Origin: Alkalihalobacillus sp. LMS39
Lineage (GTDB): Bacteria > Bacillota > Bacilli > Bacillales > Bacillaceae_F
Length of the DNA stretch: 64,000 nt
Direction of reading: 5' to 3'
Assembly: GCF_022812285.1 (NCBI RefSeq)
Contig: NZ_CP093300.1
Coordinates: forward strand, 2,418,001-2,482,000
In this document: positions 19,958-27,969 of the stretch, one piece after another
How positions within the stretch are numbered: the first letter of the stretch is position 1
Layout of the letters: every line of letters starts with the position of its first letter
Translations under genes and position numbers: made by a program
Notes under the pieces: generated by a model
The model's input: only the letters and a program-made list of their open reading frames with translations
Databases searched by the model: none
What the model was told of the DNA's origin: nothing

Positions 19958-20464
19958 ATGCTCAGTATTGGTGTTGGCTCTACAAACCCTACTAAATGTA
20001 ATGCTGTTGAACAAGCTTTTACTCATTTTCAGCTATCTTGCACCGTAAAAGGGATGGATGTTTCTTCAGGTGTTTCCCCGCAACCATTATCAGATGAAGA
20101 GACAATTGCAGGGGCATTAAACCGTGCGAAAAGTGTGATGGAAATGGGTATATTCGACTATGCCATTGGGTTAGAAGGTGGAGTGCAAGAAACAACGTAT
20201 GGGATGTTTCTTTGTAATTGGGGGGCCGTCGTAAATAAAGCTGGAGAAGAAAGTATTGGAGGCGGCGTTCGAATTTTATTGCCTGAACAAATCGCTATAT
20301 CGATTAAAGAAGGTTATGAGTTAGGAATAATTATGGATAAATGGACGGGTGGAACAGAAATTTCAAAAAAACAAGGAGCAATTGGAGTATTAACAAAGGG
20401 AACGATAAGTCGCACGATAATGTTTCGAGATGTCGTTACTTGTGCTTTTAGCAAGTTCCTATAA
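19958..20464 (+). CDS. DUF84 family non-canonical NTP phosphatase (YjjX-like)
   Basis: A 168-aa protein. IGVGSTNPTKCNAVEQAF and YAIGLEGGVQE match the inosine/xanthosine triphosphatase family (DUF84, YjjX), which hydrolyses ITP and XTP to keep damaged bases out of nucleic acids. The start MLSIGVGS was chosen because GAGGGATATTATT lies before it; an in-frame ATG at 19931 has no site. No terminator was seen before the YciI gene. Confidence 0.86.
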   Translation: MLSIGVGSTNPTKCNAVEQAFTHFQLSCTVKGMDVSSGVSPQPLSDEETIAGALNRAKSVMEMGIFDYAIGLEGGVQETTYGMFLCNWGAVVNKAGEESIGGGVRILLPEQIAISIKEGYELGIIMDKWTGGTEISKKQGAIGVLTKGTISRTIMFRDVVTCAFSKFL

Positions 20465-20558
20465 TTATATTATGTTAACTAATTGAAATAGTAGTTTGAA
20501 TGACATTCTCTATGATAAAATATAAAGAGAAACTAGAGATAGGAAAAGGAGAAATGAT

Positions 20559-20816
20559 ATGGCTTATTTTGCTGCTATTTTAGAAATGAAACAAAAAGAA
20601 TTAAATGATTTGTATCGACCGCAACACTTAGAATTTTTAAAACAGCTAGAAGAAGAAGGGAAAGTCTATAAAAAGGGACCATTCTTAGATGGTTCAGGCG
20701 GTTTAGTTATTTACATAGCTGATAATTTTGATGAAGCAAAGCAAATAGCAGAACAAGACCCGTATATTATTTATGGAGTTCGAACCCTTGATTTGCGCCA
20801 ATGGGGTATCGGCTAA
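20559..20816 (+). CDS. YciI-like protein
   Basis: An 85-aa ferredoxin-like protein of the YCII family (MAYFAAILEMKQKELNDLYRPQHLEFLKQ; PFLDGSGGLVIYIADN). The conserved His and Asp of the putative active site (QHLEF, PFLD) are present. YciI homologues are thought to be small enzymes; one acts as a dehydrochlorinase. AAAGGAGAAATGATATG provides the ribosome site. It lies 31 bases before the polymerase gene. Confidence 0.85.
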   Translation: MAYFAAILEMKQKELNDLYRPQHLEFLKQLEEEGKVYKKGPFLDGSGGLVIYIADNFDEAKQIAEQDPYIIYGVRTLDLRQWGIG

Positions 20817-20847
20817 ATCATTGTGAGAGGAGAGGAGAAGGGAGTAA

Positions 20848-21918
20848 GTGAACGAGAGAACGATTCTTTTAGCAGATATGAACTCTTTTTTTGCTAGCTG
20901 TCACCAAAGCAAAGACCCTTCTCTTCTTAATAAACCTGTTATTGTCGGGGGTTCGCCAACGAACAAAAGAAAAGGAATGGTGATTGCTGCTAGTTATGAA
21001 GCAAAAAATAAAGGTGTTTATACAACAATGACCGTTTTTGAAGCTGTAAAAAAATGCCCTGACGCCATTATTGTTCAACGTAACCATCCACTATACCACG
21101 AATATTCGCAAAAAATAATGGATTTTTTGCGTCTTATTGGCGATACCGAAGTGGCATCCATTGATGAAGCTTATGTTGACATTACACATCATATCCAACA
21201 AGGGAAAAGTGCGTTACAAATCGCGATGTATATCCAACAAACGTTATGGAAAAAGTTAAAAATACCGTCCTCTATTGGAGTTGGTGAAAATCGTATTATT
21301 GCAAAAATGGCAGCTGATGTGAGAAAACCATTTGGCATTACTATGATGGAACCGTTACAGTTTTGTAGCTATTTTCATCCACAGCCGATTCATGTTTTAC
21401 ATGGGTGTGGTAAAAAAACAGAGGAAAAATTAAAGAAGCACGGCATACAAACTATCGGTGAACTCGCTTTTGGTGACCCGATGCATTTAAAAATGCTTTT
21501 AGGTCGTCGGGGTGAACTTATTCAGCGTGCCGCAAATGGAGTTTCGTCGAACAAAGTGAATTCGAAAAGAGAAAAAGGAGAAAAAACGATCGGGAAAGAA
21601 AAAACTTTCAGTGAACCAACAGCAGATTATGAGCAAATTATCGGTCTTGCTCAAGCGATGGTTACATCTTTAGTCTCCCGGTTAGAGCAAAAAAAACTCC
21701 GTGCTAAAACGATTTCTATTGTTTATAAATTGCACCGAACTGATCGAAGTCATACAAAAAATATTACAATTAGTGAATCTTCTTGCGACCAAGGTACGAT
21801 TATAAAAATTGTGGAGCAGCTTTACGAACAATTTCTTCTTGAAATTCCTGTCACATTGTTTGGAGTAAGACTAAGTAATTTTGAGGAAAGTAAATACGAA
21901 CAATTAAAATTATTTTAA
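20848..21918 (+). CDS. dinB: Y-family DNA polymerase IV (DinB-like)
   Basis: A 356-aa Y-family polymerase. The metal-binding motifs LLADMNSFFASC at the N-terminus and VASIDEAYVDI near residue 107 are intact, with a helix-hairpin-helix segment (HVLHGCGKKTEEKLKKHG) and a little-finger domain after it. The last residues EQLKLF end in a Leu-Phe pair that could serve as a beta-clamp motif. It would copy damaged DNA. It is shorter than B. subtilis PolY1 and PolY2 (about 410 aa). The GTG start follows AGGAGAAGGGAG. Confidence 0.9.
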   Translation: MNERTILLADMNSFFASCHQSKDPSLLNKPVIVGGSPTNKRKGMVIAASYEAKNKGVYTTMTVFEAVKKCPDAIIVQRNHPLYHEYSQKIMDFLRLIGDTEVASIDEAYVDITHHIQQGKSALQIAMYIQQTLWKKLKIPSSIGVGENRIIAKMAADVRKPFGITMMEPLQFCSYFHPQPIHVLHGCGKKTEEKLKKHGIQTIGELAFGDPMHLKMLLGRRGELIQRAANGVSSNKVNSKREKGEKTIGKEKTFSEPTADYEQIIGLAQAMVTSLVSRLEQKKLRAKTISIVYKLHRTDRSHTKNITISESSCDQGTIIKIVEQLYEQFLLEIPVTLFGVRLSNFEESKYEQLKLF

Positions 21919-22022
21919 CAAACGATTTGTCTAGTTTTTGCCATTGTACATTTCACATTATGACATTTCTTATAGGGCATTATAACCTTGTAGGAATATT
22001 GTACAAAAGGAGTGAAAGTAAA

Positions 22023-22154
22023 ATGGCGAAAGAAAAGCAATATCAACCAAAGGATATGGGCAAACTAACGAATATGGATTATGGAACAAAAGAAGACAAA
22101 CGTAAACAAGAAGTTGTAACACCTGAAGGTACTAAAGAAATGAAGCGGCCGTAA
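22023..22154 (+). CDS. Small hydrophilic protein, unknown function
   Basis: A 43-aa charged protein, MAKEKQYQPKDMGKLTNM then DKRKQEVVTPEGTKEMKRP, with AAAGGAGTG 8 bases upstream. It has no membrane segment. It lies 18 bases before the YkvS-like gene on the same strand. Family not recognised. Confidence 0.55.
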   Translation: MAKEKQYQPKDMGKLTNMDYGTKEDKRKQEVVTPEGTKEMKRP

Positions 22155-22172
22155 AATATGAAGGGGGAGCTT

Positions 22173-22373
22173 ATGTCAGAAGAACAACCAATAATGTCCG
22201 AGGTCCAAATTGGGGATATCGTCTCGATTATTAAGGGGACTGAAAAAGGAAAAGATGGAAAAGTAATTGCGGTGTATACGAATTCAGTTGTCGTTGAATT
22301 AGAACGAAGAGAAAAAAACGGACTACCAGCGAGAACAGTCATAAATCATAGTAAATACTCTGTTAAATCGTAA
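22173..22373 (+). CDS. ykvS: DUF2187 family protein (YkvS-like)
   Basis: A 66-aa protein with a KOW/SH3-like core, IGDIVSIIKGTEKGKDGKVIAVYTNSVVVE. This matches DUF2187, including B. subtilis YkvS; function unknown. The start MSEEQPIMSE follows GGGGGAG by 6 bases. Confidence 0.82.
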   Translation: MSEEQPIMSEVQIGDIVSIIKGTEKGKDGKVIAVYTNSVVVELERREKNGLPARTVINHSKYSVKS

Positions 22374-22376
22374 AAG

Positions 22377-22410
22377 AAATAGCGCTGTATGAAAACAGCG
22401 CTATTTTTCA
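22377..22410. terminator. Bidirectional terminator
   Basis: AATAGCGCTGT / ACAGCGCTATT with a 6-base loop lies between A and T runs. Its right part overlaps the end of the histidine kinase gene on the other strand. Confidence 0.85.
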
Positions 22411-24212
22411 TGGAGTGGTAATGTTAACCGAAATGTTGTCCCATTTTTTGTCGATTCGATAAGCTCGATTTTTCCATAGTGATTTAGGATAATTCGCTGA
22501 ATAATCGTTAGTCCTAGCCCTGTCCCATCTTCTTTTGAGCTTATAAATGGTTCAAAGATTTGATCTTGCATATCGGGAGGGATACCAGGACCTGTATCTT
22601 TAATATAAATATAAATTTGCTTATGAGGAGCTCTTTCACTATAAATAGAAATATGACCTTGTAAACCTATAGCTTGAATGCTGTTTCGAACTAAATTATA
22701 AAATACTTGTTTTAATTGGTCATAATCGATAAAAATTTTATGTGAGTCAATTTTTAAATCGATCGTAATGCCACTAGGACAAGTTCCCTCAATGATAGGG
22801 AGAATGTCATCTAAAACCTCTTTAAGTTCAAACGGTCTGAAATTCGGCTTACCTGGCTTAACTAATAATAATAAATTTCCAACGATTTGATTAATCCGTT
22901 CTAATTCTTTTAAAAGTAAGGGAAGATGAAATTTGGATCGCTTTTCAACAGAAACACTGTCATTCATCATATTTATAAATCCATGAATAACGGCCAATGG
23001 ATTCCGTATTTCATGTGCGGCACCGGCGGCAACTTCTCCAAGCAAAGCTAACTTCTCAGAACGGTGAATTCGCTCTTCCAGTTTATCGATTTCTGATATA
23101 TCAATAAAATAAAATATCCTCCCAATGACATCATCGGTTTCGTTAAGTAGGGCGGTCTGAGAAACGAGGAGCTTTTTTTTCACATGTTGTGTATGAAAAG
23201 TTGTTTTTCTCGTTTGGAAATATTCTTTTGAAAAAAACCATTTCCAAAACTCGTGATGGTCAGATTGTTGCTTAGATTTAATTAAACGTTTTATGTCTTC
23301 TTTTCGCTTTCCTATCACCGTTGCTGCCATATCATTGATTTGAATATCTTCTTCATTGCCTTCAATTGAAATGATTCCAATAGGTAAGGAAGATAAAATT
23401 TGTTCCCGAACGAGCTTCTCTTTAATCAAAGTATTAAAGGATTCTTCGAGGCTCATTGACATTTTATTTATCGAAGTTGTTAACTTATGAAAATCATATT
23501 GCTCGACTATATCAACTTCTAAACCGTATTTCCCTTTTGAAATCGCTTCTACTTGGTCTATAAGTTTTTCCATTGGTTTCGTCAAGTCTTGACTAATCCG
23601 GCACGCAAGGATAATCGATAAAATGATACCTACACAAGTTGAAACTAATAAGATAATAAGAGAGTCCTTAATCATCATCGAAATATTATTTGAGTTTGTT
23701 GTGATAGAGTAAATGGTGTCATTCTCCAATGCACTCAACTCTTTTTCGATAACAAGCAAACGAGGGTGAATCTCTTCTTCAATTACTTGTTTAGCACCAG
23801 GTATATTATTATACTTTAGGAGCCCATCTACTTTGTTTAAATATATAAAATTTAACTCTGAAAATTCTGACTCGATAGCTGCTAATGAGGATGGAAGTGC
23901 AGTTTCCTCGAGAGCATTGGTTGTTTCATTATGAAAGTAAAACTGTAATAATTCAGTTTCTTCATATAGAAGAAATTGCTCTAGAGCATAACGACGGGTA
24001 AATGTCTCTTCTTGCATTTCTTTAATCCAAACAAATTCTGGTATAGCTTCTTGTTCAATTCCATCACTAAGTCCACCAACATTATCAATCGTATGAACGA
24101 ACAGCAAAGAAACACCACTTAGGAGGCACACTAAAAGCAAAAAGCTGAACAATATTTTGTTTCGAAAAGATAGTGTGAAAAATGGTTGGAACATTGCTTT
24201 TACAGCCTCCAT
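22401..24212 (-). CDS. Membrane sensor histidine kinase (HAMP-PAS-HisKA-HATPase)
   Basis: A 603-aa kinase. It has a membrane segment near residues 17-40, an outside sensor part to about residue 175, a second membrane segment (DSLIILLVSTCVGIILSII), a HAMP linker and a PAS-like region with a glycine-rich QINDMAATVIG. The phosphoacceptor is in AAHEIRNPLAVIHGF, and the ATP-binding motifs are YNLVRNSIQAI and DTGPGIPPDMQDQIFEPFISS. The cytoplasmic half resembles the KinB/NtrB kind. It starts 5 bases after the BMP-like gene. An alternative start at 24194 has GGAGG 11 bases before it. No response regulator is adjacent. Confidence 0.92.
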   Translation of the reverse strand: MEAVKAMFQPFFTLSFRNKILFSFLLLVCLLSGVSLLFVHTIDNVGGLSDGIEQEAIPEFVWIKEMQEETFTRRYALEQFLLYEETELLQFYFHNETTNALEETALPSSLAAIESEFSELNFIYLNKVDGLLKYNNIPGAKQVIEEEIHPRLLVIEKELSALENDTIYSITTNSNNISMMIKDSLIILLVSTCVGIILSIILACRISQDLTKPMEKLIDQVEAISKGKYGLEVDIVEQYDFHKLTTSINKMSMSLEESFNTLIKEKLVREQILSSLPIGIISIEGNEEDIQINDMAATVIGKRKEDIKRLIKSKQQSDHHEFWKWFFSKEYFQTRKTTFHTQHVKKKLLVSQTALLNETDDVIGRIFYFIDISEIDKLEERIHRSEKLALLGEVAAGAAHEIRNPLAVIHGFINMMNDSVSVEKRSKFHLPLLLKELERINQIVGNLLLLVKPGKPNFRPFELKEVLDDILPIIEGTCPSGITIDLKIDSHKIFIDYDQLKQVFYNLVRNSIQAIGLQGHISIYSERAPHKQIYIYIKDTGPGIPPDMQDQIFEPFISSKEDGTGLGLTIIQRIILNHYGKIELIESTKNGTTFRLTLPLHEK

Positions 24213-24217
24213 ATTTC

Positions 24218-25231
24218 TTACTCTTCAGGAAATTCGATTTTGTAATCTCCTTGATTGTATCGGGTGATTTTGTCATTCACTTGATTTTTTACATCGTCAG
24301 GAACCATTTGTCCAAACGGAGCTAAACGATAGATTTCATCTTTAAAATCATAAACAATATTGCCAGAGGGAATTCCGTCTTTTGATAAGAATTGGTTTAC
24401 GATATTTTCGTATTTTTTTGGTATATCGATAATTATACTTGTAACGACATGGTCTTTTGCCATATACGATTGGTCGTCAATATATCCAATTACATACACA
24501 TCAGCAGATTTTGCTTCATTGATAACAGCTCGGTTATACGCATTTCCGCTCGTGAAAATAACATCCACTCCAGCTTCAATCACTTCTTTAGCTAGTTTAG
24601 CAGCTTCTTTTTCATCATCTCGACTCCCGACAATCTGATTATAAATGATAGCCTTTGGATTATGTTCAGCGACTGACATCTCGAAGCCAACTCCACCTGT
24701 CGTTTCGTTAGGTTGAATTATGGCAATTTTATTTGACTTCGTCATATAGGAAGAAACCATTCCAGCCATGTACCCATGAGAAAGAAGATGGGAAGAAACA
24801 ACTGATTGGTTTGGATAAGTAGACTCACCGTTTAACGTAACAAAGTGAATTTCCGGATGTTTTGATGCAAAATCCGTAAATACATCAGAAAACTCACGCC
24901 CATGCCCAATAATTAATGATTTGCCTTCCTCAATAAACTGTTGAATGGACTCTTGCATTTCTTGTTCTGTTTCTCTTTCACTAATTAAGTCAACACTTAC
25001 TGGAAACTTGTCTTCAATTAGTAATTTTCCTTCATATGCTAGACTGCCCCAGCTTTGGTCATGAATAACATCAGAAGTAATAATTCCAATAGAATGATAG
25101 TCGTGTGCAAACACATCATCTTCCGAGATTGTAACAACTGAATAAATGCGAAAACCTAGAAAAGCCATGACAAAGGATGTGATTACAATGCTAATGTAAA
25201 TTAGCCTCTTAGATAAATTCGCTTGTGACAT
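24218..25231 (-). CDS. Membrane-anchored BMP/Med-like ligand-binding protein
   Basis: A 337-aa protein with an N-terminal membrane segment (LIYISIVITSFVMAFLGFR) and a PnrA/BMP-type periplasmic binding fold (IGIITSDVIHDQSWGSLAYEG; AEHNPKAIIYNQIVGSRDD; GVDVIFTSGNAYNRAVI). It has no lipobox, so it stays anchored by the helix. B. subtilis Med, a positive regulator of competence, has the same layout. Gene order suggests it senses a nucleoside-like ligand and passes it to the kinase that follows 5 bases later. The ligand is inferred from the fold only. Confidence 0.85.
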   Translation of the reverse strand: MSQANLSKRLIYISIVITSFVMAFLGFRIYSVVTISEDDVFAHDYHSIGIITSDVIHDQSWGSLAYEGKLLIEDKFPVSVDLISERETEQEMQESIQQFIEEGKSLIIGHGREFSDVFTDFASKHPEIHFVTLNGESTYPNQSVVSSHLLSHGYMAGMVSSYMTKSNKIAIIQPNETTGGVGFEMSVAEHNPKAIIYNQIVGSRDDEKEAAKLAKEVIEAGVDVIFTSGNAYNRAVINEAKSADVYVIGYIDDQSYMAKDHVVTSIIIDIPKKYENIVNQFLSKDGIPSGNIVYDFKDEIYRLAPFGQMVPDDVKNQVNDKITRYNQGDYKIEFPEE

Positions 25232-25341
25232 TGTTTCCCCTTCTTTACGTTAAATTTATAATTTAATTATAGTTTACTATAAAAAAGAAGAAAATTGTCG
25301 AAAAATGTGTTGGGTAAAATTGTATTATTCATAAAAAGTTA

Positions 25342-25413
25342 AAAAATAGTGTGTATTGATGGGAAAATATCGAGTTGTGAACTTTGTAAAATCCATCTAA
25401 AAATAGTGTGTAT
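25342..25413. repeat. Pair of 15-bp direct repeats upstream of the PIN-Lon operon
   Basis: AAAAATAGTGTGTAT occurs at 25342-25356 and again at 25399-25413, 57 bases apart, in the AT-rich gap between the Med-like gene and the operon starting at 25506. It could be a binding site for a regulator of either side. The rest of the 274-base gap shows no gene. Confidence 0.55.
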
Positions 25414-25505
25414 TTTTCAATTAAAATATTTTTATCATAATGACAAAATAGGATAATAAGGCTATAATATTTTTATTTACGAAATAAAAAGGAGGGACTA
25501 AAGAA

Positions 25506-25880
25506 GTGGTGTATTTACCTTTTATATTGATTGGTGGATTAGTTGGTGCATTCATCGGGACTTTTATTGCAGGGAAAAGAAAAAGTGCAATTAAAACAGA
25601 TGTGAAAAGTATTTTTCCAGAAAAAAATGATTATTGGACTGAAACGATATACCAAGCAGACGACCGAATGGGTGACTTTTATGCGGTTATGCTAAAAGAC
25701 TTACATAAAGTTGAAAAGCATAGAAGCACATCAACGGATTTTGATGAAGTCGATTATTTTGACCCTTATACAAATCCGGGTACAGATGTTGTCATCGATG
25801 AAAGCTACCATGGAATGGACCGGGGCCTTGGAATCAACCAAGAACACGATAACCAAAGTCAAAATAATCAAAATTTTTAA
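25506..25880 (+). CDS. Small membrane protein with acidic tail, first gene of PIN-Lon operon
   Basis: A 124-aa protein starting with GTG after GGAGGG. One membrane segment (FILIGGLVGAFIGTFIAG) is followed by KRKSAIK, then a hydrophilic, acidic tail with many Asp and Asn (DFDEVDYFDPYTNPG; QEHDNQSQNNQNF). I do not recognise a family. It is 18 bases from the next gene, so it is probably cotranscribed with the two PIN genes and the Lon-like gene. Confidence 0.68.
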   Translation: MVYLPFILIGGLVGAFIGTFIAGKRKSAIKTDVKSIFPEKNDYWTETIYQADDRMGDFYAVMLKDLHKVEKHRSTSTDFDEVDYFDPYTNPGTDVVIDESYHGMDRGLGINQEHDNQSQNNQNF

Positions 25881-25898
25881 TAGGAAGGAGAAAGAACA

Positions 25899-26732
25899 TT
25901 GGTTTTAATGATATTTTTACATTTTTTACTAGATAAGCTTGGTGTTGGTGCAAATAGCGTTGCTATTATCTATGTTCTATCAGCATTGTTAGTAAGTTAT
26001 TATTACTATGTCAATAAACCATATACAGTTAATAAATCGACAGCAGTTTGGTTGAATATTCTTGTCGTTGGGACAGGTCAATTTTACCTTCGTCAATATA
26101 TTATTGGACTTATATTTCTTATTTTCCATTTAGGCTTCTACTTATCTTTAATGATTTTCGGTACGAATTTAGAAGATGGTGTCGTTATGATGCTCTTTGT
26201 AGTTCCTACAGTTATTTCTGCCGTGTATTCGAATATAACAAGTAATCGAGTCCGTGAACGCCTTCACCGAAACTCCATGCAAGAAGTAGCTGTTAGAAAG
26301 TATAAATTACTTGTGCCTTATATTGAAAGAGGAATAGGTTTTGCCCCAGATACGAATATATTGATGCACCAAGCGTTAACATTAATTGCTGCTTTTTACG
26401 ACAGTAATGTCCATTTATTTATTAGTAAACAAGTCTTTAAAGAGTTGGAAGGACTTAAGAAAAATAAATTACCATCTGTACGAAACCATGCTCAGATCGC
26501 CTTTGATATTATCGAATTATATCAACAAGAAAATAGGTTAGATTTATTAGATATCCCATCTTCCACTTACCTAATGAAAAACAACTTAACGAATTCTAAT
26601 TCAGATGATAGAATCATTGGTTCATATTTGTATGCACTAAAAGAACAACGAATTCCGATGTTGTTTTTATCAAATGATAAAGGTGCTAGAATTATAGCTC
26701 GTAATATTGGGATTCCACTCCAATCTGTATAG
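25899..26732 (+). CDS. Membrane protein with C-terminal PIN-domain ribonuclease
   Basis: A 277-aa protein starting with TTG; AGGAAGGAG lies 8 bases upstream. The N-terminal 115 residues form about four membrane segments with a TM2-like core (VVGTGQFYLRQYIIGLIFLI). The C-terminal 130 residues form a PIN domain whose acidic residues are D151 (PDTNILMH), E182 (FKELEGLK), D236/D237 (SNSDDRII) and D260 (LSNDKGARI). These match the set needed for Mg-dependent RNA cleavage. The PIN sequence is most like that of PhoH2-type proteins, but no PhoH ATPase is present. It is likely a membrane-tethered RNase facing the cytoplasm. Confidence 0.84.
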   Translation: MVLMIFLHFLLDKLGVGANSVAIIYVLSALLVSYYYYVNKPYTVNKSTAVWLNILVVGTGQFYLRQYIIGLIFLIFHLGFYLSLMIFGTNLEDGVVMMLFVVPTVISAVYSNITSNRVRERLHRNSMQEVAVRKYKLLVPYIERGIGFAPDTNILMHQALTLIAAFYDSNVHLFISKQVFKELEGLKKNKLPSVRNHAQIAFDIIELYQQENRLDLLDIPSSTYLMKNNLTNSNSDDRIIGSYLYALKEQRIPMLFLSNDKGARIIARNIGIPLQSV

Positions 26733-26746
26733 AAAGAGGCCTGAAA

Positions 26747-27961
26747 ATGGAAAACAACAAGGACCTTCAACTTGATGAAGTACAACAACAGAAATTGAAA
26801 GTCATACCTGATACGAATTTTTTTATTGATGGTCTAGAATATCTACAAACATTACAGCCTAAAGATATCATCGTTAGTAGTATTGTTGTAAAAGAACTAG
26901 ATGGATTAAAATCATCAAACGAAAATTCAACTCAAGAAGTTAAAGACAGGGCTTATAAAGTAAGGAAAGCAATACACTTCATTACTGATTCAAATTTACA
27001 AGTAGAAAATCCACCACTAAAATCTCGGTTAGAGGAATTACAATTGCAAGATAGCAATGATGATAAAATCATAGCAACAGGATTACATGTACAACAAAAA
27101 ACAAATGAATTAGTCGTTTTTTTAACGTTTGATCGTGCTGCAAGTTTAATTGCTAGAGCGGTTAATATGACTTGCCCTAAATTATCTTACGATGATATAA
27201 AGCCAAAGGTAACTTATAGAAATTCAAACAAAGAACGACCGTCCTATCAGTCAAGTTATTTCCGAAATAAGGAAGAGGAAACAAAATCAACCCCAAGTTA
27301 TCCAAAACATTATACAAAAGAAAGCACTGGGAAAACAGGTGTTGGCTCTAAAGACAGGCCGAAATTAAAAATGAATGGTAAAACAGGATTAGCGTCTCAT
27401 GATAAAACAAGACGTTCACCGAAGCTTACAAAACGGAAAAAGAAAAATTTTACACTTTTAATCTCAAGACTCATTGTGCTATTTGTTATCGTTTTTTTTG
27501 TTATATCTGCTATCCAACGTTCTGATGAAAGAAGTGTAAAAATAGATGAGCAACAGCAAATCTTTGAAAATCTTCCTATTCCATTTGACAATGTAGAAAT
27601 AACCCTTACGGAGTTAAAATCTGGCGATAATGGCTTTCAATTATTTTATGACGTAATCAATCGAAATGAGTTTGAGATTGAATTTGGTCATCCTTTAGAA
27701 AAGCTTAGCGAGGAAGAACCTTCTGGTGCTCTTGCTCAATATAAAAAACAATTATCTTTACATTCGGAAGTCATTACACTTAGATATGACAATGATACTG
27801 TTGAATATACTTCTGGAAGGGCGCTCTTAAAGCCAAATCAAGTTGAGAGGATGTATATTGGAGGAAGACAACCTATAGAGACGTTAACCTCTATTCATGC
27901 TTGGGTTCAAGATATAGAATCTGGAGAAGTGCGAGAAATGATTTTTAATGTAAGTGAATAA
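26747..27961 (+). CDS. PIN-domain protein with transmembrane anchor and extracytoplasmic domain
   Basis: A 404-aa protein in reverse order to its upstream neighbour: PIN domain first, with D22 (PDTNFFID), E50 (VVKELDGLK), D105/D106 (SNDDKII) and D129 (TFDRAASLI). A basic, Ser/Thr/Lys-rich linker (about residues 150-232) leads to one membrane segment (FTLLISRLIVLFVIVFFVIS, about 235-254). A C-terminal domain of 150 residues would lie outside (VEITLTELKSGDNGFQLFYD; HAWVQDIESGEV), with beta-rich character. The acidic set is complete, so RNase activity is likely. It starts 14 bases after the previous gene and ends 8 bases before the Lon-like gene. Confidence 0.82.
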   Translation: MENNKDLQLDEVQQQKLKVIPDTNFFIDGLEYLQTLQPKDIIVSSIVVKELDGLKSSNENSTQEVKDRAYKVRKAIHFITDSNLQVENPPLKSRLEELQLQDSNDDKIIATGLHVQQKTNELVVFLTFDRAASLIARAVNMTCPKLSYDDIKPKVTYRNSNKERPSYQSSYFRNKEEETKSTPSYPKHYTKESTGKTGVGSKDRPKLKMNGKTGLASHDKTRRSPKLTKRKKKNFTLLISRLIVLFVIVFFVISAIQRSDERSVKIDEQQQIFENLPIPFDNVEITLTELKSGDNGFQLFYDVINRNEFEIEFGHPLEKLSEEEPSGALAQYKKQLSLHSEVITLRYDNDTVEYTSGRALLKPNQVERMYIGGRQPIETLTSIHAWVQDIESGEVREMIFNVSE

Positions 27962-27969
27962 TAGTCCTC

